Source: Streptococcus phocae
GTDB lineage: Bacteria; Bacillota; Bacilli; Lactobacillales; Streptococcaceae
Direction of reading: 5' to 3'
Assembly: GCF_001302265.1 (NCBI RefSeq)
Contig: NZ_LHQM01000012.1
Coordinates: 1-63,754 of the forward strand
Length of the DNA stretch: 63,754 bases
Part shown: in pieces, positions 20,450 to 29,815 of the stretch
Numbering within the stretch: the stretch's first letter is position 1
Layout of the letters: every line of letters starts with the position of its first letter
Notes under the pieces: model-generated
Database searches by the model: none
The model's input: only the letters and a program-made list of their open reading frames with translations
What the model was told of the DNA's origin: nothing
Made by a program: the position numbers and the translations under genes

Positions 20450-22708
20450 ATGAAAAAACTACAACAGTATTTTTTAAACTATGTTGTTCAAGATAGAAAA
20501 AATCCCGTTCAAAATCGTGTCAGAGTGGGACAAAACATGATGCTTTTGGCTATTTTTATCTTTTTTATCTTTATTATTAATTTCATGATTATTATTGGGA
20601 CAGATAAAAAATTTGGGGTACCGTTAGCTAGCGAAGCCAAAAAAGTATATCAAGAAACAGTCCCTATCCAAGCAAAGCGTGGTACTATTTATGACCGTAA
20701 CGGTGTTGCAATTGCCGTCGATTCAACGACTTATAGCATATATGCCATCCGTGATAAATCATTTGTCTCAGCAACTGGTGAAAAACTTTATGTCCAGCCT
20801 GAGCAGTATGACACTGTTGCTCAGATTTTAAAGAAACAATTAGGACTAAAAAAGAGCGATGTGATTAAGCAACTCAAGCAAAAGCATCTATTTCAGGTAT
20901 CGTTTGGCAAGAAGGGCTCTGGCATTTCTTATAGCACGCGAAGTGCCATCCAAAAAGCTATGGAAGATGCTAAGATTAAGGGCGTAGCCTTTTCTTCTAG
21001 TCCTAGTCGGATGTATCCAAATGGCCTCTTTGCCTCTGAATTTATTGGACTGGCTTCTTTAGTTGAAAATAAAAAAGATGGCAGTAAAAGCCTAGTTGGT
21101 AAAAGTGGTATCGAGTCTTCTTTGGATGATTTGCTATCTGGCAAGGATGGTACCATTACTTATGAAAAAGACCGTAAAGGAAACACCTTACTTGGTACAG
21201 GCAAGGTGGTCAAAAAAGCAAAAAACGGGACAGATGTTTACACAACCCTTTCAGAACCCATTCAGACTTTTTTGGAAACGCAAATGGATGTCTTTCAATC
21301 TAAAACCCAAGGCTCAAAATTTGCTAGTGCAACTCTTGTCAATGCAAAGACTGGTGAGATTTTAGCCACAACGCAAAGACCTAGCTATAACGCAGATACC
21401 TTAGAAGGTTTAGAAAACAAGGCTTATAACTGGAAAAATGCTTTGCATCAAAATCCTTTTGAGCCAGGATCCACGATGAAGGTGATGACTCTCGCATCGG
21501 CTATTGATGCAGGGGTCTTCAAACCTAATGACACCTTCAGCAATGCTAATGGTCTCACCATCGCTGATGCCACCATCCAAGACTGGTCTATCAACTTGGG
21601 CTTGTCTACAGGTCAATACATGACCTACGCGCAAGGATTTTCTTACTCAAGTAACGTTGGAATGACAAAACTTGAGCAAAAAATGGGAAATGACAAATGG
21701 CTGAACTACTTGTCTAAGTTTCAGTTTGACCGACCGTCTCGTTTTGGCATGGCAAGAGAGCAAACAGGACTATTCCCATCTGATAATATTGTTACTCAAG
21801 CCATGAGTGCCTTTGGTCAAGGTATTTCTGCCAATCAAATGCAAATGCTTAGAGCATTTACCGCAGTTTCTAACGATGGTAAGATGCTAGAGCCCAAAAT
21901 GATTAGTCAGTTGTATGACCCTAATACCAACACTTACCGAACCGCATCTAAAGAAATTGTCGGTAAGCCCATTTCTAAAAAAGCAGCTAGTGAAACACGA
22001 AAATACATGGTTAATGTGGGGACAGATCCTGTATTTGGTACCCTTTATTCTGAAACAACTGGACCAATCATTAAAGTAGGGGACCTTCCTGTTGCTGTCA
22101 AATCAGGGACAGCTCAGATTGCAGCAGAAGACGGCAGTGGTTACTTAGAAGGTGGCCTCACCAATTACATCTTTTCCGTTGTAGCGATGGTGCCTGCTGA
22201 AAAACCAGACTTTTTAATGTATGTGACGTTACAGCAACCAGAGCATTGGAGTGGCATGTTTTGGCAAGATATCTTTAATCCTGTTTTAGAAGAAGCCTAT
22301 TTGATGAAAGAAACCTTGACTCAACCAGCTACCATCCCTTCAAATCGTCAAACCCCTTACAAATTACCAGACTTTGTCGGTCAAGAAACAGGAGTAGTGT
22401 CTAACGAACTTCGCCGAAACTTAGTTCAACCCATTGTTCTTGGTACAGGTGGCAAAGTCAAAAAGATATCTCGAAAAGTGGGCGCTAATTTAGCTGCAAA
22501 TCAGCAGGTTGTCGTGCTCACAAATCAATTGACGACCTTGCCTGATATGTATGGTTGGACCAAATCAACCGTTGAGCACTTCTCTAAATGGACGGGGATT
22601 GAGATTGTCTACAAAGGGGCTGAGTCTGGACGAGTGGTCAAACAAAATGTTCGGGTCGGAAAGACACTGAAAAAAATCAAAAAAATCAAAATAACTTTAG
22701 GAGATTAA
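20450..22708 (+). CDS. pbp2x: Penicillin-binding protein 2X (septal transpeptidase)
   Basis: Class B PBP that cross-links septal peptidoglycan with FtsW. 752 residues: a membrane anchor at about 30-50, the N-terminal pedestal domain, and the transpeptidase with active-site Ser341 in STMK, SSN at 400-402, and KSGT at 551-554, then two C-terminal PASTA domains. The catalytic motifs are all intact and the residue after KSG is Thr. Immediate linkage to ftsL (3 nt) and mraY (1 nt) supports the identity. ATG start 3 nt after ftsL. Confidence 0.97.
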   Translation: MKKLQQYFLNYVVQDRKNPVQNRVRVGQNMMLLAIFIFFIFIINFMIIIGTDKKFGVPLASEAKKVYQETVPIQAKRGTIYDRNGVAIAVDSTTYSIYAIRDKSFVSATGEKLYVQPEQYDTVAQILKKQLGLKKSDVIKQLKQKHLFQVSFGKKGSGISYSTRSAIQKAMEDAKIKGVAFSSSPSRMYPNGLFASEFIGLASLVENKKDGSKSLVGKSGIESSLDDLLSGKDGTITYEKDRKGNTLLGTGKVVKKAKNGTDVYTTLSEPIQTFLETQMDVFQSKTQGSKFASATLVNAKTGEILATTQRPSYNADTLEGLENKAYNWKNALHQNPFEPGSTMKVMTLASAIDAGVFKPNDTFSNANGLTIADATIQDWSINLGLSTGQYMTYAQGFSYSSNVGMTKLEQKMGNDKWLNYLSKFQFDRPSRFGMAREQTGLFPSDNIVTQAMSAFGQGISANQMQMLRAFTAVSNDGKMLEPKMISQLYDPNTNTYRTASKEIVGKPISKKAASETRKYMVNVGTDPVFGTLYSETTGPIIKVGDLPVAVKSGTAQIAAEDGSGYLEGGLTNYIFSVVAMVPAEKPDFLMYVTLQQPEHWSGMFWQDIFNPVLEEAYLMKETLTQPATIPSNRQTPYKLPDFVGQETGVVSNELRRNLVQPIVLGTGGKVKKISRKVGANLAANQQVVVLTNQLTTLPDMYGWTKSTVEHFSKWTGIEIVYKGAESGRVVKQNVRVGKTLKKIKKIKITLGD

Positions 22709-22709
22709 T

Positions 22710-23717
22710 ATGTTTTTAACCCTTACGGCGGGGCTCACGGCCTTTGTATTGACAACCCTGGCCATGCCTTATTTCATTCGTTTTTATCAGATGAAGAAAA
22801 TAGGTGGCCAACAAATGCACGAGGATGTGAAGCAACATCTAAAAAAAGCGGGAACCCCAACTATGGGAGGAACTGTTTTTCTCCTTGTTGCCTTAGTGTT
22901 AACCTTATTTTTTGCCTTAGTATTTGGGCAAAAAAGCATGGCTATCGGAACCCTGTTAGCGATTTTATCTGTCGTTGTTATCTATGGCATTATTGGGTTT
23001 TTAGATGATTTTTTAAAAATCTTTAAGCAGGTCAATGAAGGCTTGACCGCCAAACAAAAAATGGTTTTACAAATAATTGGCGGCTTGCTCTTTTACCTCA
23101 TGCAGATTGCTCCTAGTGGCATTGATAGCATTAATGTTTTTGGTTATCAAATACACCTAGGCCCCTTTTATTTGCTATTTGTCCTATTTTGGGTTGTTGG
23201 TTTTTCAAACGCTGTTAATTTGACAGATGGCATTGACGGGCTGGCATCGATTTCGGTGGTCATCAGTTTATCAGCCTATGCGGTTATTACCTTTGTTCAA
23301 GGACAAATGGAAGTGCTTTTGCTAATTGGTATTATGATTGGTGCTTTGTTAGGCTTCTTTGTCTTTAACCATAAGCCCGCTAAAGTGTTTATGGGAGATG
23401 TGGGCAGTTTAGCTCTGGGAGCTATGTTGGCTGCACTCTCAATAGCTTTGAGACAGGAATGGACCCTTCTTGTGATTGGGATTGTTTATGTTTTTGAAAC
23501 CAGCTCAGTCATGATGCAAATTAGTTATTTCAAATACACTAAGAAAAAATATGGAGAAGGGCGTCGTATTTTTAGAATGACACCGTTCCACCACCATCTA
23601 GAATTAGGTGGTCTATCAGGCAAATCAGCCAAGTGGTCTGAGTGGCAGGTCGATATTTTCCTATGGGGAATTGGGCTTTTAGGCAGTTTATGTGTTTTAA
23701 TTATGTTATATTGCTAA
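22710..23717 (+). CDS. mraY: Phospho-N-acetylmuramoyl-pentapeptide transferase
   Basis: Polytopic membrane enzyme that makes lipid I from UDP-MurNAc-pentapeptide and undecaprenyl phosphate. 335 residues with about ten membrane segments. Family motifs are [10 protein letters not shown], the catalytic Asp pair in [18 protein letters not shown], and FHHHLE. GGAG ribosome binding site inside the end of pbp2x. It is the last gene of the dcw operon, followed by a hairpin terminator. Confidence 0.97.
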   Translation: MFLTLTAGLTAFVLTTLAMPYFIRFYQMKKIGGQQMHEDVKQHLKKAGTPTMGGTVFLLVALVLTLFFALVFGQKSMAIGTLLAILSVVVIYGIIGFLDDFLKIFKQVNEGLTAKQKMVLQIIGGLLFYLMQIAPSGIDSINVFGYQIHLGPFYLLFVLFWVVGFSNAVNLTDGIDGLASISVVISLSAYAVITFVQGQMEVLLLIGIMIGALLGFFVFNHKPAKVFMGDVGSLALGAMLAALSIALRQEWTLLVIGIVYVFETSSVMMQISYFKYTKKKYGEGRRIFRMTPFHHHLELGGLSGKSAKWSEWQVDIFLWGIGLLGSLCVLIMLYC

Positions 23718-23721
23718 CAGA

Positions 23722-23749
23722 AAAGGCGGTGTTAGAGCACTGCCTTTTG
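23722..23749 (+). terminator. Terminator after mraY
   Basis: AAAAGGCGGTG (23722-23732) pairs with CACTGCCTTTT (23739-23749), with one wobble, loop TTAGAG. Confidence 0.85.
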
Positions 23750-23797
23750 CTTGTCCAAGACTTTAATGGTATAATATGAAAGAAAACGAGGTAGAAA

Positions 23798-25141
23798 ATG
23801 TCATTTAAAGATTATAATTTTAAACCATACATCCAAAAAGCACTGGATGAGATTGGATTTGTAGAGCCGACAGAGGTTCAACAGCGACTGATTCCGATAG
23901 TCAAATCAGGTCGTGATTTGGTAGGAGAATCAAAAACAGGGTCAGGAAAAACACATACGTTTTTATTGCCAATTTTTGAAAAACTAAACGAAGCAAAAGA
24001 TGAAGTTCAAGTAGTTATTACAGCGCCTAGTCGTGAATTAGCCACTCAAATTTTTGAAGCCAGCAAGCAAATTGCCAAGCATTCAGAACAAGAAATCCGT
24101 CTCGTCAATTATGTTGGCGGAACAGATAAAATGCGCCAAATTGAAAAATTAAAAGGCAAACAGCCACATATGGTTATTGGAACACCAGGACGTATCTACG
24201 ACTTGGTTAAATCAGGCTCTTTAGCCATTCATAGGGCAACTAGCTTTGTGGTGGATGAAGCGGACATGACTATGGATATGGGATTCTTGGATACTGTGGA
24301 TAAAATTGCTTCAGCACTTCCAAAAGCAGTTCAGATTCTGGTCTTTTCTGCGACTATCCCACAAAAGTTACAGCCTTTTTTGAAAAAATACTTGACCAAT
24401 CCTTTAATTGAGCAAATCAAAACAGAAACAGTCATTGCAGATACGATTGATAACTGGTTGGTTTCGACAAAAGGTCGGGATAAAAATAGTCAAATTTTAG
24501 GCATGCTAAAAACGATGCATCCTTACTTGGCGATGATTTTTGTTAACACCAAAGAGCGAGCAGATGACTTGCATGGCTTTTTGGTTTCAAATGGCTTAAA
24601 AGTTGCTAAGATTCATGGAGGTGTTCCTCCAAGAGAACGTAAACGTATCATGAGTCAGGTTAAAAAACTTGATTTTGAATACATCGTTGCCACAGACTTA
24701 GCAGCTCGAGGCATAGACATTGAGGGAGTTAGTCATGTCATTAATGATGCCATCCCACAAGACCTTTCCTTTTTCGTCCATCGAGTGGGTCGTACAGGCC
24801 GTAACGGCATGTCAGGAACAGCCATTACCTTATACCAACCAAGTGATGACTCTGACATCAAAGAGTTGGAAAAAATGGGCATTTCCTTTACACCAAAAGT
24901 CCTTAAAGACGGTGAATTCCAAGATACCTATGATCGTGAGCGCCGTTTCAATCGCGAAAAATCGTATCAAAAATTAGATACTGAAATGATCGGTCTGGTT
25001 AAAAAGAAAAAGAAAAAAGTCAAACCAGCCTACAAGAAAAAAATTCAGTGGGTAGTCGATGAAAAGCGTCGTAAAGAACGCCGATCTGAGACACGTGCTA
25101 AAGGCAGAGCAGAGCGCAAAGCCAAAAAACAAAGTTTTTAA
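23798..25141 (+). CDS. DEAD-box RNA helicase (CshB-like)
   Basis: ATP-dependent RNA helicase of 447 residues: the Q-motif region near FVEPTEVQQRLIP, Walker A SKTGSGKTHT, PSRELATQ, TPGRI, the DEAD motif in VVDEADMTMDMGF, SAT, and HRVGRTGRNG. The C-terminal 60 residues are very Lys/Arg-rich, probably for RNA binding, as in CshB types. The promoter has an extended -10, TGGTATAAT (23767-23775). CGAGGTAG ribosome binding site. A role in RNA turnover or cold growth is inference from the family. Confidence 0.92.
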   Translation: MSFKDYNFKPYIQKALDEIGFVEPTEVQQRLIPIVKSGRDLVGESKTGSGKTHTFLLPIFEKLNEAKDEVQVVITAPSRELATQIFEASKQIAKHSEQEIRLVNYVGGTDKMRQIEKLKGKQPHMVIGTPGRIYDLVKSGSLAIHRATSFVVDEADMTMDMGFLDTVDKIASALPKAVQILVFSATIPQKLQPFLKKYLTNPLIEQIKTETVIADTIDNWLVSTKGRDKNSQILGMLKTMHPYLAMIFVNTKERADDLHGFLVSNGLKVAKIHGGVPPRERKRIMSQVKKLDFEYIVATDLAARGIDIEGVSHVINDAIPQDLSFFVHRVGRTGRNGMSGTAITLYQPSDDSDIKELEKMGISFTPKVLKDGEFQDTYDRERRFNREKSYQKLDTEMIGLVKKKKKKVKPAYKKKIQWVVDEKRRKERRSETRAKGRAERKAKKQSF

Positions 25142-25145
25142 ATCA

Positions 25146-25180
25146 AAAAAAGAGCCTGGAATTCCAGCTCTTTTTCTTTT
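25146..25180 (+). terminator. Bidirectional terminator after helicase gene
   Basis: An imperfect palindrome of AAAAAGAG, CTGGAATTCCAG, CTCTTTTT, with one bulged base. The T tract on each strand serves the two converging genes. Confidence 0.82.
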
Positions 25181-25203
25181 GATAAGAATAGTATGGTGTG
25201 ACG

Positions 25204-25659
25204 TTATGGAGTGTTATGGTACCAGTTCAAGACAGCTTCTTGGAGTTCGCCAATACTGGTTGACTCAGAGCTGAATAAGTTAAGTTCGGCTTTGCCATCT
25301 AGACCGATTTTGACGTCACCATCACCCTCTTCTCCTTCAAAGCAGGTCCAATACCCACCATTGGGATCAGCAATAATTCTTGATTTCTTTGTGACGAAAG
25401 TGCTTTCATCCGCAAAAATATAAGTCATCAGATACTCTTCTGTCAAAAGGCCTTGTTTTTTGAGTTTTGCTAAATACGTGATCATTTTGTTAATGGTAGC
25501 GTTATCATGATAAGTGACGATACGCTCACTCCTAACCTTAATAAGATTAGAAATTTCTTTTTGGCTTAAATCAGAGTAATCCGTTGAGTGGATTGTTTTT
25601 ATAGACAAGGCAATAAAAGCGATGACTAAAGAAACAGCCAATACTAGTCTTCTTTTCAT
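25204..25659 (-). CDS. Small exported hypothetical protein
   Basis: A 151-residue protein with a hydrophobic N-terminal segment (residues 5-22) that may be a signal anchor. The mature part is acidic, with DSTDYS-like and EGEEGDGD stretches and a single Cys in WTCFEGEE. It reads as one domain of alternating helix and strand and gives no recognised family. GGAGGT lies about 7 nt upstream of its ATG. It converges on the helicase gene and is divergent from the binding-protein pseudogene. Function unknown. Confidence 0.6.
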   Translation of the reverse strand: MKRRLVLAVSLVIAFIALSIKTIHSTDYSDLSQKEISNLIKVRSERIVTYHDNATINKMITYLAKLKKQGLLTEEYLMTYIFADESTFVTKKSRIIADPNGGYWTCFEGEEGDGDVKIGLDGKAELNLFSSESTSIGELQEAVLNWYHNTP

Positions 25660-25816
25660 ACGAAACCTCCATAAATTTAATTATATTACAATTTCATTAA
25701 TTGTTCAACCCCTATATCCTTGATATTGTTTTTTAATTGCCTTGATAAAAAAATGATATTATGCAAAAAATATAGTTTCTGTTAAAATGTGAACTAACTA
25801 GAAAGAAGAGAATGCC

Positions 25817-26627
25817 ATGAAAAAAAGAAATGCTTTGCTCCTTAGTTTCAGTTTGTTGTTTTTTGCCCTTCCACAGCCTGTCCAAGCGGCGAAAAAAGAA
25901 ATTGTTAAAGTGGCGACTGATTCAGCAACTAAGCCTTTTACCTATAAGGTCAAAAACAAGGCTACCGGCTATGATATTGAAGTTTTAAAACAGGTGTTTA
26001 AGCGGTCAAAATACACCTTAAAAGTAGAAACCGTTTCATTTCCTTCTATTTTGACGGGAATAGATGCAGGACGTTATCAGATTGCCGCTAACAACTTTGG
26101 ATATAGTAAAAAGCGGGCAAAAAAATACCTTTTTTCAAGTCCGATTTCAAAATCTCCTTATGTTTTAGCGACAAAAAAAAAACAAGCGCTATCGCAATTT
26201 AGATGACCTTTCAGGCAAGACCACAACAGGAATGCCAGGCGCCAACTATGTGCAAGTACTCGAAAAATGGAATCAGAACCATCCTGATCAAAATCCTATC
26301 AAAATCCATTACGCCGCAGGAAGTAGCCCTTTAAGTCAAAGACTCCAGCAACTGGAAAGTGGGCAGCTTGACTTTATGTTTTATGATGCCATTTCTTTAA
26401 AAACAGCCATTAAAGAGCATGGATTGTCATTAAAAATAACCAAGCTAGAACAAGAAGATAATGAGCAACGAGATGGCTTGTCCTATTATATTTTTGCTGA
26501 TGATAAAAAAGGCAAAGCCTTACAGGCATTTGTTAATAAAAGGTTACGAAAGCTACAAAAAACAGGGAAACTTAAGAAACTTAGCCGTAAATTTTTTGAC
26601 GGGGATTTTGTTCCGACCAGTCGCTAA
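25817..26627 (+). pseudogene. Amino-acid ABC transporter substrate-binding protein, frameshifted at A10 tract
   Basis: A type II periplasmic-binding-fold protein (SBP_bac_3 family) in two pieces. The first frame runs 25817-26206 and ends with SQFR. The second continues from about 26185 to 26627 with RNLDDLSGKTTTGMPGANY. The break is at ten A's (26173-26182). Nine A's give one uninterrupted 269-residue product, ATKKNKRYRNLDDL across the joint. The signal peptide ends QAAKK and has no lipobox Cys. The permease and ATPase genes 120 nt downstream are intact. This could be a fixed pseudogene, a phase-variable gene, or one rescued by slippage. Confidence 0.82.
26173..26182 (+). repeat. A10 homopolymer at the frameshift
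   Basis: Ten consecutive A's inside the substrate-binding-protein gene. Loss of one A restores the reading frame. Tracts of this length are prone to replication slippage and to transcriptional slippage. Confidence 0.9.
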
Positions 26628-26683
26628 CACAAGGTGAGCTAGTAGGAGCTGTTTTTTAGTTTGCCATAATGCGGTTTTACTAT

Positions 26684-26712
26684 TTTACATGAGTGGTTAA
26701 GAATGTTATTCT
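26684..26712 (+). promoter_or_regulatory. Promoter of amino-acid ABC permease-ATPase
   Basis: TTTACA (26684-26689), 17 nt, TATTCT (26707-26712) with an extended TG at 26704-26705. It would express the permease and ATPase independently of the broken binding-protein gene. Confidence 0.7.
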
Positions 26713-26745
26713 ATTAGAAAGTATACAAGTATAAAGGGGAAATAC

Positions 26746-27549
26746 ATGACATCTGTGCTTTTGACCAGTGGTTGGATTTGGTACGATAAGTTAATCTCAC
26801 ACATTCCACAAGGCAAACTTTTTAGCTGGCATGCTGTCTTTGACGCCATTCCAAATGTGATACAACGTTTGCCGGTAACCTTGGGGTTAACCTTGGCAGG
26901 AGCGGTTATTGGGCTCATACTTGCCTTGATTTTTGCCATTGTAAAAATCAATAAAGTGAAGATTCTTTATCCGATTCAAGCTGTTTTTGTGAGTTTTTTA
27001 CGTGGGACACCAATTCTTGTTCAGTTGATGCTATCTTATTATGGCATCCCGCTTTTTCTGAAGTTTTTAAACCAACAATACGGATTTGACTGGAATATCA
27101 ATGCCATACCAGCATCTGTCTTTGCGATTACTGCCTTTGCATTTAATGAAGCTGCCTATGCTAGTGAAACCATCAGAGCAGCTATCCAATCAGTTGATGC
27201 TGGTGAGATTGAAGCAGCAAAGAGTCTTGGCATGACTGAAACTCAAATTTATCGCAGGGTCATTATTCCTAACGCAGCAATTGTGGCTACGCCAACCCTT
27301 ATCAATGGACTGATTGGATTAACAAAGGGAACCTCGCTTGCTTTTAATGCTGGAATTGTCGAAATATTTGCCCAAGCTCAAATCTTGGGAGGAGCAGATT
27401 ATCGGTATTTTGAACGCTACATTTCAGTAGCTCTAGTTTATTGGTTCATCAGCATTTTAATTGAGCAGGGTGGTCGATTACTTGAGGACAAAATGGCTAT
27501 TAAATCACCGGTCTTTTTAAAAGATGAGAAATTAGGGGAGTTGCGCTAA
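26746..27549 (+). CDS. Amino-acid ABC transporter permease
   Basis: A 267-residue inner-membrane component of the HisM/polar amino acid family. It has about five membrane segments and the EAA loop (EIEAAKSLGMTETQIYRRVIIP), which contacts the ATPase. Ribosome binding site AAGGGGA. It overlaps the ATPase gene by one base (TAATG). The substrate is undetermined; the type is that of cystine, glutamine or other polar amino acid importers. Confidence 0.93.
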   Translation: MTSVLLTSGWIWYDKLISHIPQGKLFSWHAVFDAIPNVIQRLPVTLGLTLAGAVIGLILALIFAIVKINKVKILYPIQAVFVSFLRGTPILVQLMLSYYGIPLFLKFLNQQYGFDWNINAIPASVFAITAFAFNEAAYASETIRAAIQSVDAGEIEAAKSLGMTETQIYRRVIIPNAAIVATPTLINGLIGLTKGTSLAFNAGIVEIFAQAQILGGADYRYFERYISVALVYWFISILIEQGGRLLEDKMAIKSPVFLKDEKLGELR

Positions 27550-28292
27550 TGATTACAATTACACATTTGAGCAAATCATTTTCAGGTCAAAACGTTTTAG
27601 ACGATTTGAGTTTGGAGATCAAAAAAGGTGAAGTGATTGCTTTGGTAGGCGCATCTGGTGCTGGGAAATCAACCTTTCTTCGAAGCATGAATTATTTGGA
27701 AAAACCTGATAGGGGTACCATCACGATTGATGGTTTTTCTGTCAATTTTGAAACGATTACCAAAGAAGAGATTCTGACGCTTAGACGCAAGCTAGCAATG
27801 GTTTTCCAGCAGTTTAACCTCTTTGAACGCCGTACGGCGCTTGATAACGTCAAAGAAGGGCTAAAAATTGTCAAAAAACTATCAGATACTGAAGCTACCA
27901 AACTTGCTAAATCAGAACTGGCTAGGGTTGGTTTGTCAGATCGTGAAAACCATTATCCTAGGCACTTATCAGGTGGTCAAAAGCAAAGGGTTGCCTTGGC
28001 ACGTGCTTTAGCCATGAAACCAGATGTGTTGCTATTAGATGAGCCTACCTCTGCCCTGGACCCTGAGTTAGTTGGTGAGGTTGAAAAATCAATTGCCGAT
28101 GCTGCAAAGACGGGTCAAACCATGGTTTTAGTGAGTCATGACATGAGCTTTGTGTCTCAGGTTGCTGACAGGGTTCTTTTCTTGGATAAGGGAAAAATCA
28201 TCGAAGAAGGAACTCCTGAGCAACTCTTTAGACACCCGCAGCAAGAAAGAACCAAGGAATTTTTTGCTGGTTATTCAAAAACCTACATTTAG
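27549..28292 (+). CDS. Amino-acid ABC transporter ATP-binding protein
   Basis: A 247-residue ATPase of the polar amino acid importer family: Walker A GASGAGKSTF, Q-loop VFQQFNLF, signature LSGGQKQR, Walker B VLLLDEPTSALDPE, and switch His in LVSHDM. It is translationally coupled to the permease by a 1-nt overlap (stop and start share an A). Followed by a promoter for the next genes with no clear terminator. Confidence 0.95.
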   Translation: MITITHLSKSFSGQNVLDDLSLEIKKGEVIALVGASGAGKSTFLRSMNYLEKPDRGTITIDGFSVNFETITKEEILTLRRKLAMVFQQFNLFERRTALDNVKEGLKIVKKLSDTEATKLAKSELARVGLSDRENHYPRHLSGGQKQRVALARALAMKPDVLLLDEPTSALDPELVGEVEKSIADAAKTGQTMVLVSHDMSFVSQVADRVLFLDKGKIIEEGTPEQLFRHPQQERTKEFFAGYSKTYI

Positions 28293-28403
28293 TTAGTGAC
28301 TTTTGATATAATAGAAAGGTCTGGGAGGTCCTAGGCTTTTCTTGTATGTGAATAAGGAACAGTCACGTCATGTCATCAGTACAAATAATAATCAGGTGGA
28401 AAT

Positions 28404-28628
28404 ATGCTAGTAGAAATCTTTAGCCTTTACTTTAAAGGTTTAATCTTATCAACCGTTTTTGTCTCAAGCAGCTGCTTGATATGGACACTTTGGCGAGCAA
28501 AAACACAAAAAGACAAAACAGCCCTTCAGAGGCAGGCATTTTTATATGAAATGCTTATGATTGCCATTTTAACCATACCAATCTTATCTTTTGCCTTTAT
28601 GAGCATCTTAGTGATGTGGAAGTCATAA
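28404..28628 (+). CDS. DUF4059 family small membrane protein
   Basis: A 74-residue protein with two membrane segments (about residues 8-28 and 50-72) joined by a basic loop. It matches the streptococcal DUF4059 family, which is usually found directly upstream of thioredoxin reductase, as here. AGGTGG ribosome binding site. An extended -10 (TGATATAAT, 28303-28311) lies about 90 nt upstream. No function is known. Confidence 0.75.
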   Translation: MLVEIFSLYFKGLILSTVFVSSSCLIWTLWRAKTQKDKTALQRQAFLYEMLMIAILTIPILSFAFMSILVMWKS

Positions 28629-28693
28629 TAATTGCAATAAGATTTGGCGACTGTTACAATGATGACATGAAAAATCAAAGGAGTGAAAACATC

Positions 28694-29611
28694 ATGTACG
28701 ATACCTTAATTATTGGTTCAGGTCCTGCAGGCATGACCGCTGCTTTATATGCTGCGCGTAGCAATCTGCGTGTTGGTGTGATTGAGCAAGGGGCACCTGG
28801 CGGACAAATGAACAACACTTCAGAAATTGAAAATTACCCAGGCTATGACCACATCAGTGGGCCAGAGCTATCTATAAAAATGTATGAGCCACTGGAAAAA
28901 TTCAAGGTAGAGCATCTTTATGGTATTGTCCAACATGTGGAAGATTTAGGCGCTTATAAGCGCGTTCACGCTGAGGATAAGACTTATGATGCCAAAACGA
29001 TAATCGTCGCTACTGGTGCAAAATATCGCTTATTGAACGTTCCTGGGGAAGACACCTTCACCAGCCGAGGTGTTTCATACTGTGCGGTCTGTGATGGGGC
29101 TTTTTTCCGCAACCAAGACTTACTAGTGGTTGGTGGTGGGGACTCTGCTGTCGAAGAGGCCATCTATTTGACCCAATTTGCTAAGAAAGTAACTATTGTG
29201 CATCGTCGCGATCAATTGCGGGCACAAAAAATTCTTCAAGATCGTGCCTTTGCAAATGATAAGATTGAGTTTATTTGGGATTCAGTTGTCAAAGAAATCC
29301 AAGGAAATGACATCAAAGTATCTCAAGTGCTTATTGAAAACGTCAAAACAAACGACGTGACCAGTCATGAATTCGGAGGAGTCTTTATTTATGTTGGGCT
29401 CAATCCAGTGAGTGACATGGTTGCTGACTTGGGGATTACAGACCAAGATGGTTGGATTATCACAGATGAGCACATGGCTACTAGTCGTCCAGGGATTTTT
29501 GCTATTGGCGACGTTCGTCAAAAGCATCTGAGACAGATCACGACAGCTGTTGGCGATGGTGCTGTTGCCGGACAAGGTGTCTACCACTACATTGAGAACA
29601 TGCCATCTTAA
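28694..29611 (+). CDS. trxB: Thioredoxin reductase
   Basis: FAD- and NADPH-dependent enzyme that reduces thioredoxin. 305 residues: the FAD loop GSGPAGMTAALYAARS, the redox-active Cys130-Ala-Val-Cys133, the NADPH loop VVGGGDSAVEEA, and the C-terminal FAD motif FAIGDVR. The ATG at 28694 is preceded by AAAGGAGTG and begins the FAD domain; the longer frame from 28616 overlaps the previous gene. A terminator follows. Confidence 0.96.
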   Translation: MYDTLIIGSGPAGMTAALYAARSNLRVGVIEQGAPGGQMNNTSEIENYPGYDHISGPELSIKMYEPLEKFKVEHLYGIVQHVEDLGAYKRVHAEDKTYDAKTIIVATGAKYRLLNVPGEDTFTSRGVSYCAVCDGAFFRNQDLLVVGGGDSAVEEAIYLTQFAKKVTIVHRRDQLRAQKILQDRAFANDKIEFIWDSVVKEIQGNDIKVSQVLIENVKTNDVTSHEFGGVFIYVGLNPVSDMVADLGITDQDGWIITDEHMATSRPGIFAIGDVRQKHLRQITTAVGDGAVAGQGVYHYIENMPS

Positions 29612-29697
29612 GGTAAACCTATCTACATGGGGAAACCATTGGGAAATTGGAACTTAAAGTCTGTAGTGAGTTAACACAAAAAATAACACCTTCCAAG

Positions 29698-29722
29698 ACT
29701 TGGGCTTTGCCCAAGTTTTTTT
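29698..29722 (+). terminator. Terminator after trxB
   Basis: ACTTGGGC, loop TTT, GCCCAAGT, then a run of T. Confidence 0.92.
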
Positions 29723-29815
29723 GTTTGCCTAATCGTAATAAATTTAAGCGATTTCGCGAATTGCGACCCTAAAATATGGTATAATATTAACAATAAATTA
29801 AAGGAGCCATTCTTT

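Noticed and set aside
20450..22708. Beta-lactam resistance-type mosaic in pbp2x
   Set aside because: STMK, SSN and KSGT motifs are standard and the gene shows no obvious foreign block by eye; an alignment would be needed to say more.
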